From positions 2,079,501-2,143,500 of the forward strand of contig JAITYX010000064.1 in NCBI GenBank assembly GCA_021018815.1: a DNA stretch of 64,000 bases, in the 5' to 3' direction. The DNA comes from Talinum fruticosum (Eukaryota > Streptophyta > Magnoliopsida > Caryophyllales > Talinaceae). The notes under the pieces were generated by a model, which saw only the letters and a program-made list of their open reading frames with translations, did not search any database and was not told where the DNA came from. A program made the translations under genes and the position numbers. Every line of letters begins with the position of its first letter. Positions within the stretch are counted from its first letter, which is position 1. Shown here in pieces: positions 24,923-35,608 of the stretch.

Positions 24923-25519
24923 TTAGAGAGCGTCAATAGAAATGATATCAACGACGCCTAACTTTAACTTCCTGAGCCCTTTAATTAGCTTAACTTCGTC
25001 CACATCTCCAATCACTGTCAGTTGTTCCAACTGCATGTTCGAGCTTACAGAATCAACTCCTGCGCCATTCATTTAAAATTAATTAAGTTCGGGTAACTCA
25101 TCAATTATAAAGCATTTTTCTTAAAAAAAAAATTAAGTCATAAAAATCGATAACGCAAATCAACATAAATTTCTTAGAAGAGTGTATTTAGTTTTTTTTT
25201 TTGGGGGGGAAGGAGGGAGATACCATAGACACTGCATGCAGCATGTACTGCCTTTTGCCTTGCGCTGTCGTTATCCATGCCCTCGACCATCACCACAACT
25301 TTCTTCTGCACCTGAAAATAAAAATTATCATAAAATATTAGCTTGGTCATATTTTAACTAATAAAAAAACAATAATTTTGAAAGTGCATGCAGCCTAGCG
25401 AAACTGTTAAGACAATATTAAACTAAAAGTGAAATCATGATAGAAAAGAATTGAGGATATATGCAACAATTAAGAAAAATATAAAAGGAAAATTGATGGG
25501 TTGGAGAAATAGTTACCAT
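24923..25519 (-). CDS. HIPP-like heavy-metal-associated domain protein, intact, three exons
   Basis: Exons 25519-25517 (ATG only), 25311-25224 and 25059-24923 have GT..AG borders and sum to 228 nt, a 75-residue protein with stop. Exon 2 begins VQKKVVVMVEGMDNDSARQK; exon 3 holds the strand-helix-strand end QLTVIGDVDEVKLIKGLRKL. This is one HMA ferredoxin-like fold in the arrangement of short plant HIPP proteins. The usual CxxC metal site is replaced (MDNDSAR), and there is no C-terminal CaaX box, so isoprenylation and metal binding are both doubtful. A one-codon first exon is common in this gene family. The consistent phase across three exons makes this the best-supported complete gene here. 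Role unknown; relatives are linked to metal and stress responses. Confidence 0.8.
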
Positions 25520-25618
25520 TATGAATTTCGTTACGTAAAATCCTGGACAGAAATTGTTACGAGTAGTTTGTTGGGTATATAATGATTTTAATGCGTAGCA
25601 TAATGTAGAAAGGCTCGG

Positions 25619-25626
25619 TATTTATA
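25619..25626 (-). promoter_or_regulatory. TATA box of the HIPP-like gene
   Basis: TATAAATA on the minus strand, 100 nt before the ATG. This leaves a plausible leader of about 70 nt. Confidence 0.6.
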
Positions 25627-26148
25627 CAAAACCTTGAAAATCTTGATGAATTTTTGGGTAACTATGAGTTTCCAAATTGTTGATGATTATGAGACTAATT
25701 GGAAAGTGAGAGAAGACGCAAAGCTCACAAGATCGGAGCTCTTTACAAATTTTACTCCGAGTTTCCTTAAATTATATTCTTCAGTGATACGATATTGTTA
25801 TTACGGTAGGGTTGAATATTTAGTGGATAATACTATGCTTGGACCTTAATTCTTGAGTGTTTGATTATTGGGGCAGGGAATAAACAATTTCTTTTTGGTT
25901 TTTTTTTTTTTATGAAGTGGCTAAGTTTTGCTCATGGACTTAACAATCTCTTTTTCATTTCACTAATAGTAATTATGTGTTTAATAATTCCTTTGTATTG
26001 TGCCTGTTAACCCTTAGAATTCTTGTCGAGAAAGTATTCGGCCATAGGAATTTTGCTCATGGACTGTTTATAATCACATTTGTGACTATTTGAATAAATG
26101 TCTAGAATTTATATCTAGTGTGAATGATTTATGTATATTACTAGAGTA
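25627..26148. other. Intergenic sequence
   Basis: An open frame at 25634-25849 shows no recognised domain. No other feature before the LTR element. Confidence 0.5.
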
Positions 26149-26153
26149 CTAGC

Positions 26154-26762
26154 TGTTTCCGGAGAAATCTGAGTTGATGAGGTGGATGATGATTCGGAGA
26201 GAGGAAGGATTTACTCGCTACGGTTCCGAGGACGTGGCACGAGCGATCCGAGCCGAGTGACAATTGCTCGAACCCGCAAAAGGCGAAGCCCGGGGTGGTG
26301 GATCCCGGGAACGCCCTCCGACACTCAAGTTAGTATCTGATTTGATTGAAAGGATCGAGGAGATCTTCCTCGATATATGTGAAGGGATTCCTTGGGAGAC
26401 GAGAAGATTTCTAAAGATGGAAGTTTTCGGGGATGAATGTGTGCTGATGAACATTGATGAATGTTCGAATGAGAATTGAGGGCTTAGAAGCTTGAGTAAT
26501 TATCTTCAAATGAGATGTCTTGTCCCATCAACATACCATGCCTTGGGATTGAGGAAAGATGGGTATTTATAGGAGATTTTAAAGGGGTAAAATGGTACTT
26601 TTACCATGGTTTAGGGAAACCCTAGCCCTAGTGGGCTTTGGGGCCTTTACTTGGCCCGTTAAGGGTTATCTTGGGCCGATTCCTCCCTTATCCAACTGAT
26701 TGGGCCCGGTCGGCCGGTGACGTTTCGGTTGAGCTGGAACTGTCCAGGAAATATCCGAATCA
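26154..26762 (-). repeat. 3' LTR (609 bp)
   Basis: On the plus strand it begins TGTTTCCGGAG and ends CCGAATCA. A minus-strand TATAAATAC box lies at about 26563-26572. A purine-rich stretch on the minus strand just inside (GAGGGGCTAAA, 26763-26773) is the likely polypurine tract. Confidence 0.9.
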
Positions 26763-26853
26763 TTTAGCCCCTCACGTTCGCTCCGCACGCCTCCCGAGGT
26801 GGGTAGGTGGAATGTGGAGCCCATTTTGAGATGCCTTTATGACCCCAAGTTCT

Positions 26854-26860
26854 TATAAAT
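26854..26860 (+). promoter_or_regulatory. Plus-strand TATA box inside the LTR element
   Basis: TATAAAT followed by AGGGGGTGAGCC, 73 bp before the ATG at 26933. The orientation is opposite to gag, suggesting a separate antisense promoter. Confidence 0.5.
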
Positions 26861-26932
26861 AGGGGGTGAGCCTTGAGAAGGATTGCCCATCTTCACTTCT
26901 TCATTTCTCTCCTCTCTTTTGATTTTGGGACA

Positions 26933-27519
26933 ATGACTGCCGGAGAGCTTCCTATTGGGTACGAGAAGTTGTGCCCGGCTTCAACCGAGCCGAGGCCGAA
27001 GAGGCGGCGATTGAGTACCGTCGGCCGTCCTTTGTCTCGGAGATGTTCTACCGACTTCTCATCGACGACGCTGTGAAGATGGATCCGATCGACGATCGGG
27101 CCGAGTGTCTCAAGTTACTTCAAGCTGCGCTCCGCTCCGAGTGGGGTATACTTGAGGCTTGGGTGGAGTGCAACTACGATCGCATCATCGAGCGTCAACC
27201 AACGAGCCTTTATTTTTGGCGAACTCGCGCAACGGAGATGGAGCCGCTCTTAGCGTTGGCTCGTCATCCGACCCTCCCTTGAAGAGTGAAGAGCCGTAGG
27301 TAGCCCTCTTACTTCTCCTTACCATGGCAGGCGGGACTTGCCTAAGGAGAAGGGAGGGATCCCCGGCGGAGAAGGAGGGGGATCTTCCGGCGGAGAAGAG
27401 TAGGGACCTTCCGGCGGAGAAGAAGAGGGACCTCCCAGCGGAGAAGAGGAGGAACCTTCCATCGGAGAAGAGGAGGAACCTTCCGGCGGAGAAGAAGAGG
27501 AGCCTTCCGAAGGAGAAGT
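26933..27519 (+). pseudogene. Antisense reading frame near the 3' LTR, frame-interrupted
   Basis: The start frame reads MTAGELPIGYEKL. After one shift near 26972 the frame to 27282 continues with FNRAEAEEAAIEYRRPSFVS, LLIDDAVKMDPIDDRAECLK and EWGILEAWVECNYDRIIER. A third part is a 24-bp minisatellite encoding GGEEEGPS-type acidic repeats. The composition is protein-like (balanced charge, no low complexity in the first half) and a TATA box precedes it. Extra antisense ORFs next to the 3' LTR are known in some Tat-lineage elements, for example Grande; I do not recognise the protein itself. A short plus-strand frame at 30561-30764 ending DWPPFPDSSWNMSYF might be a distal exon. Confidence 0.45.
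27357..27515 (+). repeat. 24-bp minisatellite, about six copies
   Basis: The unit is close to GGAGAAGAGGAGGGACCTTC with a CGGC step between copies. It encodes an acidic Gly/Glu/Pro repeat in the plus-strand frame and lies at the end of the antisense frame. Confidence 0.85.
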
Positions 27520-27656
27520 GAGATGGCGGTCGTCGCTGTCCTTTCATCGGGGTAACGTAATCGAGCGTAGTGCATCAGAATCGTGGTGTGGTAGCGTAGT
27601 ATTTTTAACTTTAAACGCTTTCCTTTCCTTGTAATAGCGCGTTGCGCGCTCTTGTT

Positions 27657-27683
27657 GTAATGAATGAATGAATGAATGAATGA
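27657..27683. repeat. (AATG)n microsatellite
   Basis: About six copies of AATG. Confidence 0.9.
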
Positions 27684-27839
27684 AGTTCGCTTCGTTAACT
27701 ATGCTCTTCTTCGCTTCTGTCTTTTCGTTGATGTTACGTCGTGAAGAATGGTTTTCACATAGCCCCTTGGACTTAGAGAGTAATTTTTGAGCAACCTTTC
27801 AGCTCCGGAGGCTCGAAAGTGCTTGCGGCCTGTTAACCT

Positions 27840-28290
27840 TAAGTTAGGAGTGCGTGAGTGCCCATGACGGGATGGGTCTTTGCGCGACCTTTCGATTCCT
27901 GAAGGTTCGAAAGTGCGTGGATCGCCCATGACGGAATGGGTCTTTGTGCGACCTTTCGATTCTCGAAGGTTCGAAAGTGCGTGACTCGCCCATGACGGAA
28001 TGAGTCTTTGCGCGACCTTTCGACTCCCGAAGGTTCGAAAGTGCGTGACTCGCCCATGACGGAATGGGTCTTTGCGCGACCTTTCGACTCTTGAAGGTTC
28101 GAAAGTGCGTGACTCGCCCATGACGGAGTGGGTCTTTGTGCGACCTTTCGATTCTCGAAGGTTCGAAAGTGCGTGAGTCTCGCTAGGGAACATCCCACGG
28201 AGAACGCGACCTCCCAACCTTCGTTAGGAGTGCGAGCGCCCATGACGGAATGGGTCTTTGCGCGACCTTTCAGCTCCCGGAGGCTTGAAA
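27840..28290. repeat. Tandem array of a ~63-bp unit, five to seven copies
   Basis: Each unit contains CCCATGACGGAATGGGTCTT, a GCGCGACCTTTCG block, and GAAGGTTCGAAAGTGCGTGA. Copies start near 27862, 27926, 27989, 28052 and 28115, with a diverged copy near 28240. It lies in the 3' untranslated part of the LTR element. Such arrays are described in plant Tat/Ogre elements as seeds of satellite DNA. Confidence 0.9.
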
Positions 28291-28599
28291 GTGCTTGAGA
28301 GATAGCTTCTTGAGGGGTATCACCTTATGGGGCTGAGAGTGCGATTTTGGCTCCGGAGGCCAAGTTGTCGGCCGACAAGAACCGACTTTGAAACCCAAAG
28401 GATAGCCCCTTGTGAAGGTAAGGATGTGACTTGCTGGCCCTCAAGGGCTAGGTCGTTGCTCGGACGAGCTTTCGGGCCTTGCCCGTTTTGCTTTGCAACT
28501 CTTGCAATTTTTGTGAGAGTGATAATTGATGATGATTTTTTTATTTTTTTATTTTTTAAAGACTCCTAAACCCGACCCCTAAAGACGACTTCTAAAATC

Positions 28600-29800
28600 G
28601 ATCACTCGTCTTGCTCGCTTGCACTCCTCCTCTCGGCCCACTCTCTCGCTAACTCGCTGGGCCTACCCTCTCACTCCCGCGGCCCACTCTCTCCCCTCGG
28701 CCCCTCCTCCTCGCCGGGCTCGCCCCGCCTTTGCCCACTCTCCCTCCCCTCGGCTCTCTCTTACTCCCGCTGCTATCTCTCCCTCCCGGGCCCGCTCCCC
28801 CTCACTTGGCCCACTAGTTCGAACTCTCCCTCCTCCCGCCTCTCTCTCTCCCTTGCCCTAGCCCACCGCTCTGCGCCGCTATTGCCTTGCCCCCTCTCCC
28901 TCGCTCTGCTCGCTGCTCCTCGCTCTACTCTCTCTCCCGGCTGCTGCACTTCGCCACCGACCCTGTGTACACCCCATCCCTACTCTCGCGGCGCTATTTG
29001 CCCCTCCCCACCCCGGTCCCGACTTCCCCCTCGCCTCCGCTTACTCCACCCCCTCGGCCCCTCTATTTTGCTGCTACCCCCACCCCACATTGCACTCGGC
29101 CGGGTCACTACCCCCAGTGCCGACCGCCTAACCCGACTCCCGGACCGAGCGTTCGCCCGGCCCGAAACCGACCCTCGACCTCCTCGCACGCTCGCTCTCT
29201 CTCGTTTCCACGCTTCTCTCTCCCTCACCGGCTCTCTCCCGGACTCGGTCCTCCCGAGACCGACCCCTCCCCTCCCTCTCGCTCTCTTGCACTCGCCCTC
29301 CTCGGCCCGGACTCGGTCCTCCCGAGACCGACCCCTCCCCCTCCCTCTCGCTCTCTCGCACTCGCCCTCCCTCTCTCGGACTCGATCCTCCCGAGACCGA
29401 CCCCTCCCCTCCCTCTCGCTCTCTCGCACGCTCGGACTCGGTTCTCCCAGAGACCGACCCCTCACCCCGACCCCGACCCCAGACCCCTCACGCAGACTCT
29501 CGCTCTCGGGCTCTCACTCGCTGTGCTCACGCTCTGTTCCGCCCTCCCCTCTCGCTCGGACTCGGTCCTCCCAGGACCGACCCCCACCCCGACCCTTCAC
29601 CCCAACCCCTCACGCACACTCTCGCTCTCGGGTTCTCACTCGCTGCCCTCACGTTCGTTCTCCCTCCCGCCGACTCTCTCTCCTCTCGGACTCGGTCCTC
29701 CCAGGATCGACCCCTCACCCTGACCCCTCCCCCGACCCCTCACCCCGACCCCTCCCCCGACCCCTCACCCCGACCGCTCTCTCGCCCCTCACTTGCACTC
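28600..29800. repeat. Pyrimidine-rich, CG-rich imperfect repeats
   Basis: About 1.2 kb of CT/CCG-rich sequence. From about 29230 on, a 60-70-bp unit recurs containing GGACTCGGTCCTCCCGAGAC, itself a short palindrome. The 322- and 278-codon plus-strand frames (Pro/Ser/Leu/Arg) are by-products of this composition and I do not accept them as genes. Confidence 0.75.
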
Positions 29801-31470
29801 TCAAAGCAAAACGTAAAAACGCCCCAAACCCTAACCCTAGAAAATTTTAATTTTTTATTTTTTATTATGTTGGCATATTTTTGGGAAACATTCCCGACCA
29901 ATTTTATGCGTAAAAATTTTCGAAGGGGACGGAAAAAATACCGACCTCGAGTTATAGAGCGAATAAATTGTAGGCTCCTTCGTAAGGAAAATATCGACTC
30001 AATTCGTAGCGGAAATGCGATGGCCATGACTCAGCTGGTTGAAACATGTTGAGCTTGAATATATTAATTCGTTAATATAGGTCTTTGTAAGGTGCCTCGA
30101 TTGTGCCCAAATCGCAATTTTACGTTGAAGGTCTTCGTTAGCTTCTTGTTTGCCTCCGAGTTTGATGTCATCGAACGACGTTTAGCGTTTGGGCTTGTGA
30201 TAATGACCGTACGCCTTGATGGCTAAAAATCTTCTTCGTCTTTAATTTGCGAACTATCGCTCCCTTTTAGGACATCAAAAAATGTGGGCACCCGATTAAC
30301 CTTTGCCTGAATCCGAGAGATAAGTCGTCGTACATTAAACCTTGTAGCGTTGGAGCAGTTTCTTGTTGAACAAAAGTGTTCTTCAAGGGCGTTGACCTTG
30401 TGCCTTTTCCGGTGACTTAAGGCTTGAGTGATGTCTCTTAGAGATCCTTTATGATCTTATGTGATCTTCGCTTGTCGAGTTACATACGCTCGCAATTTTT
30501 TCGTCCAAGAGGCCTTCTTTTGACGTTTGTACGCATTGGAAGACCATAGTCATTCTCTTCATGCTTGGCATTTACTTGGGTTATGCTTGGATCTTAGTCC
30601 GAAGATCTCACCTTGGAGTCAAGCTCTTTGGCCGTATCAATCCCTTAGGAGAAAGCGCCAAAGGAGGGGAGATCCCCGAGGATGATGGCGTTGGCGAGGA
30701 TGCCAAAGATGGCTCCGCGGATTGGCCCCCTTTCCCCGACTCTTCGTGGAATATGAGTTACTTTTGACGTCCTGCGTGCCATATGACTTGATACTCTTTC
30801 GTTTTGCTTGAACTTTTATCCTCGATCGATCCTTGCTTTGATGCTTGTTGGACGCTTACTTGCCTCGTTGCTTCTTTTTATTGTTGCCGATTTTTGCTTT
30901 CTTGCCGCTTGGGGTACATGATCATAGTGGGGTCTTCTTTGAGTTTTACAACTTGGCTATCCCGGGGATTGTATTAGCCCCAGTGCTGCCCCCAAAATCG
31001 GCACAATGAAAAACATACAACGAAAGAACTAGTAGGCCTTAGGGGGTCATATTAGCCCCTACTTTTATTCTAACTTTGACAAAGTTAAGAAAATACAACG
31101 AAAGGAACCGGGACTTGGGTGTTCTAGGGGATTGTATTAGCCCCTATTCATGCCCCTAAGATCGTCTTAAAGTAAAGTATGAGACGTAAAGATGCAGAAA
31201 ACTTGCTCATTGTATTGATGAAAGATCGAAGTCCGTACGGAAGGGAGGAATGTGTGCCCCGTTGAGCGCTTTCGGAAAAGTCGCGTCAATCGTGGGTGAT
31301 TCCTTTACAAAATCTCTGGGACTTAAACTGGGTGGGTCTTTAAAGAAAGGCCCCACGCCGGATAATGAGCTTGAACTATTTACATAAGCACCACTATCTC
31401 ATGAGCTTGATGTCTTTGGGAGGTGCAAGCCGGACCTTGACATAATCTTACGTGGTGGTAAGGCACACTA
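29801..31470. other. Internal non-coding region of the LTR element
   Basis: The place where reverse transcriptase and integrase would normally lie holds no such domains on either strand. Two similar segments near 30955-31040 and 31120-31150 contain GGGGATTGTATTAGCCCC-type inverted motifs. Confidence 0.6.
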
Positions 31471-33981
31471 TCATAGTCTCGGAGACTTTGGTTGGGGCTC
31501 CGCTTTTAGCTTCTTACCCTTAGGATCATTATGACTCTTCCCTTCCTCTTTCTGCTTCTCCATCAAAGGTCGAAGGCTTACTACATAGCATTCACGTGCG
31601 GTCTTTTGGTCTCCATAGGTCTCACCTACGGATCCATCATCAAGCTCATACTTCATGAGGAGAAGGTATGGAGCGACGACCGCTTTGATCCGGTTGAGGG
31701 TGGGACGTCCAATGATGACATTGTAGGTAGAGGGGATGTCGACCACTAGGAATTTGACTTCGATGTTTCGGCCCTTGACCTTCTCTCCAACCCCGACTGG
31801 TAGGCGGATCATGCCTACGGGGTGTATCGTCTGCTCTCCGAATCCGACGACGGGATTGACGAGGGAAACGAGACTCGAGGGGCATACTTCAGCTGTCTAA
31901 GGTATTCCATGGTGATGACGTCTACCGAGCTCCTCGTGTCGATAAGAACCCTGCGGACTATGGCGTCCGAAATCTTCGATGTGATGACCAAAGGATCCTC
32001 ATGTGGGGCGGCCATGCTTTTCAAATCTTGTTCTCCAAAGGTCATTGTGGGCACCTTCGGAGGTGGAGGCTGACCGGTGATCGGGACTTGTTGAGCGCTC
32101 CCGAGGTGAGCCTTCCAGGAAGAGAGGGTCGTGTCCCCTGCAAATCCCCAGGTGATAGTGGCTACAATCTTAGTAGCATCGTCCTCATCGTAATGCTCAT
32201 ATCCTTGCCTTGAAGAACCTCCTTGTGCTCCATGAGTATCTTTTTTGAGGAAGCGATCCCATTATCCACCAACTCCCCAAGCGCCTTCTTTAACGCGCGA
32301 CACTCGTGGTCGTTGTGTCCGGTTTGTTCATGAAATTCGCAATATTTGTTGGAAGCTCGCGCTTTCGCAGGAGTGGATATGGGAGGTGGTTTTTGAGCAT
32401 GGGGTGCCCTTTGATCTCCATTAGAATACTCGGGGGTCGGTGTTGAAGTGGTGGTCAACTTCATTTCGAGGATTAAATTTTCCATCTCCTCCTTTCTTTC
32501 GACCTCATCTCCTTCCTCCACACGAGATCTCGTAGCTTCGAATAAAGTCGGCCGCCTTTCGGAGTGCTTCGCCAAGGTGGACACCTTTTGTTCAGCGAGG
32601 GAAAATTTGAATCTTCCGCTTCGAGTCCGTTAAGGAAGGCGAGTGTAGGCAACTCCGTCTTGCGGAGTCGGAGATAAGGACGGCCTCTCCATGAAACCTT
32701 CGGACACGAGTCCTTAAGGGTCTCGTTTCTCCCTTGCTTAATCTTAGAGAGGTGGATGCTAGTCTTCTTACGCTTGCAACTCGCGATGAATTGTGCGACG
32801 AACTTCTCGCATAGCTCCTCGAAGGAAGAGATGCTCCCTTGGGGAAGATTGTTGAACCATTTCTGCGTGACTCCCTTTAGTGTAGCGAGGGAAGAATCGG
32901 CGAGTAGGTTGCATCGTCCCCGTCCCGAACGTACATGTGGGACTTGTAGTACGCCAAGTGATCTTTAGGATCGGTTGTGCCATTGTATGGATCAATGTTT
33001 GGAACCTTTATCTTCTTCATTCGGGGGCATTCATGATCTTCTTTGAAAATGGAGTGTTGAAAGCATTGCAGGTTGGCCTTGAATCGGAGCCGAGAGATAG
33101 GGACGGCGCGGGGTTGGTGGCGTGGAACTTCCACTAGGGAAGGACTCTTCCTCCTCTCGGATCGAGGAGGAGTGCGCCCGGTCCTCTCCGACTTCTCGGG
33201 ACCCCTCGGATTTGATTGCTCATGACGCCTTTCTCTTGATCACTCCCGCTCTCGGGCGGCGGACCGCTCCGGGTCGCGCCTGGGGCATTGCGGGCTCGAT
33301 GAGAATTGCGGCTACGTGTAGCCGATCGTGCGGACCAGCGGACCTTATGCTCCCAGGGGCCTTCGCTCCGTGTTTCAGCAAGGGCGTCACCATGATCGTC
33401 GAACCATGCGAACGCCTGCTGTGGGTAGCATAAGGGGTCGAGGCCGTGTGCGCGAGTTGCAACATTCTCGTTGGCTTTATGGAGAGCTTTCTTTGCATCG
33501 ATAATCCCTCGGGCATCGCCTTCTTCGTGACGCCTTGTTGGGAGGGCACTTGGCCGCTCAGGAGCAAGCGCAGTTGGTGCCTTAGTGGGTCGTCTTTGGA
33601 GCCGCATGGGAAGGCATCCCGCCCGAGAAGTGGCCAACAGGCTGACCTCCCTGGGGGTTACGCCATACCCGGGAGTTGGGGCGTAGTGGAAGGGCACGAT
33701 TGGCATGCGTTGTTCCATGGTGATTCGCACTTGTTCTTGCACTTGCTGTGCAACGATCGCTTTAAGGGTCTCGATTAAGTTTTGGAGAGCCCCTAGGGTG
33801 ACGTACCCCTCCGGCTGGGTGTGGCGGTTGCCGGTAGACCAGCTGAGATGATTCCGCATCCTCGGGTTGAGGAGCGTCGCGGGATTGGCCCCGTAGGCAT
33901 TGAATGATGAGGGTGAGGGACTGGTGGGTTGTTCGTGTCGCGAGTCATTTTGGATCGAGATCGAGTGCCACTGGCGACCAT
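31471..33981 (-). pseudogene. gag-protease polyprotein of the LTR element, frame-interrupted
   Basis: It starts at 33981 (MVASGTRSRSKMTRD), just inside the primer site. The order is a variable N-terminal region with LGALQNLIETLKAIV; the Retrotrans_gag core with VPNIDPYNGTTDPKDHL and KWFNNLPQGSISSFEEL (about 33030-32760); a zinc-knuckle-like YCEFHEQTGHNDHEC (about 32345-32300); then the retropepsin (about 32000-31570) with RRVLIDTRSSVDVI and TYNVIIGRPTLNRI. Residue spacing matches Tat-type polyproteins. The catalytic triplet DTG reads DTR. Several single-base shifts separate the blocks. Translation ends near 31471 before any reverse transcriptase. Gag would form the particle and package the RNA. 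Confidence 0.8.
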
Positions 33982-34014
33982 ATGCTACCTTCCTCCCCAC
34001 AGACGGCGCCAAAC

Positions 34015-34606
34015 CGTTTCGGAGAAATTTGAGGATGATGATTCGGAGAGAGGAAGGATTTCTCGCTACGATTCCGAGGACGTGGCACGAGCGATCCGAG
34101 CCGAGTGACGACCGCTCGAACCTACAAAAGGCGAAGCCCGGGTGGTGGATCCGGGAACGCCCTCCGACGCTCAAGTTAGTATCGATTTGATTGAAAGGAT
34201 CGAGGAGATCTTCCTCGATATGCGTGAAGGGATTCCTTGGGAGACGAGAAGATTTCCAAAGATGGAAGTTCTCGGGGATGAATGTGTGTTGATGAACACC
34301 GATGAATGTTCGAATGAGAATTGAGGGCTTAGAAGCTTGAGTAATTATCTTCAAATGAGATGTCTTGTCCCATCAACATAACATGCCTTGGGATTGAGGA
34401 AAGATGGGTATTTATAGGAGATTTTAAAGGGGTAAAATGGTACTTTTACCATGGTTTAGGGAAACCCTAGCCCTAGTGGGCTTTGGGGCCTTTACCTGGC
34501 CCGTTAAGGGTTATCTTGGGCCGATTCCTCCCTTATCCAACTGATTGGGCCCGGTCGGCCGGTGACGTTTCGGTTGAGCTGAAGCTGTCCAGAAATACCC
34601 GAATCA
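34015..34606 (-). repeat. 5' LTR (592 bp)
   Basis: Direct copy of 26154-26762 with small deletions. The inner end has CGTTTCGGAG instead of TGTTTCCGGAG. A minus-strand TATAAATAC box lies at about 34405-34416 and would drive gag. Confidence 0.9.
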
Positions 34607-34611
34607 CTAGC

Positions 34612-34848
34612 CAATATCAATAAGTAACTTTATGTTATACAATTAGTTGGTAGCAGTCTTAGTATCTAACAATTAACAACTAGTAAAATAGCTAAGCTGT
34701 TTATTAAACAGTTAACCACTACTAAAACAGTTAACTTTACCGAACACACCTTTTATGTGTTTGGCAACTTAGAACCTATTCATCAATAACGTTTGAAGTA
34801 ACTTTTAGTGTTTTAACCGAACTAACCAAATATTAGTGTTCAGTAAGA
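34612..34848. other. Short intergenic stretch
   Basis: AT-rich. A block around 34700-34780 (TTTGGCAACTTAG, AACACACCTTT) recurs inverted at 37640-37790, perhaps the ends of an older element. Confidence 0.4.
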
Positions 34849-35271
34849 ACTGCTACTGAAACCACCATTAACTATGGTTCCGAAAGACTTTTTATTACGG
34901 TTATATGACATTGTGTATGTGGTCGTAATTGTAGATGAACATCTTTTGTTATGGTTCAAACTCGTAGAAAAAAAACCTATTACTATGGTTCATTTGTAGA
35001 ACCGTAGTAATAGGCTACAATCATTAAAAAAATCATTTTATTCGAGAGAGAGAGAGATGTGGGCATCTCGTGCCTCAATTATATCAACATCGCAATACAA
35101 TGAACACCATTACAAATGAGGGAATTGAACCATTATAGAAACCCATGCAGCCCAACAAAATCGATCGAGTAAATGAACAAATAAATGAAGATATAAACGA
35201 CATAGATTCGGCGAAAACTATAGTCGGATCCAATCAACCCCCAATTCAAGACCCAAATCTCAACGCAAATT

Positions 35272-35276
<5 letters not shown>

Positions 35277-35302
<26 letters not shown>
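35277..35302. repeat. (GA)n microsatellite
   Basis: About twelve GA dinucleotides. Confidence 0.9.
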
Positions 35303-35608
35303 CCTTGTACCTGAGCCATCTATTTTCGCCACCCATGATAATAGAGAGAGAATGAGCGGGAAATCGGAGAGTCGAAAAGCAGGAGGTTTTTTTCTTGTAG
35401 GGCATCTGAATGGGGAGAGAGAAAAGAGGATGTTGTTCTTGCAATATCATGATTCAAAATTCAAAATCAATCATAGCAGAAAGTGATAACATATTAGAAA
35501 ATTCATAGATCGATTTCTCTTTCTCTCTTTATCTCCCTCACCTTCGAAGATCTTTTGGTCGGAGAATCGAAAACATAGGCAACAACGAAGGATTCGAGTG
35601 ATGGAGGC

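Larger units (their letters stand above)
26154..34606 (-). mobile_element. Tat-like Ty3 LTR retrotransposon, non-autonomous (gag-protease only), 8.45 kb
   Basis: Two direct LTRs (26154-26762 and 34015-34606) bound the element, and a perfect 5-bp target duplication, ctagc, sits at 26149-26153 and 34607-34611. On the minus strand the 5' LTR is the right-hand one. It is followed by GTTTGGCGCCGTCTGTGGGG, a primer-site region typical of Tat-type plant elements, then gag and a retropepsin. Past the protease (left of 31471) I find no reverse transcriptase, RNase H, integrase or chromodomain, so transposition would need proteins from another copy. A plus-strand unit and tandem repeats fill the 3' side. 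The LTRs differ by scattered substitutions and small indels, so the insertion is not brand new but not ancient. Confidence 0.9.

Noticed and set aside
27699..28243. Minus-strand frames of 172 and 134 codons with a repeated HFRTFxxRKVAQR pattern
   Set aside because: Translation of the 63-bp tandem array; open in more than one frame and ends with the array.
27840..28290. Possible CRISPR array because of regular ~63-bp repeats
   Set aside because: Units are contiguous and similar throughout with no unique spacers, and the context is a plant LTR element.
28619..29850. Long plus-strand open frames (322 and 278 codons) rich in Pro, Ser, Leu and Arg
   Set aside because: They follow from CT/CCGA-rich tandem repeats without stop codons; overlapping frames on both strands look equally open, and no domain is visible.
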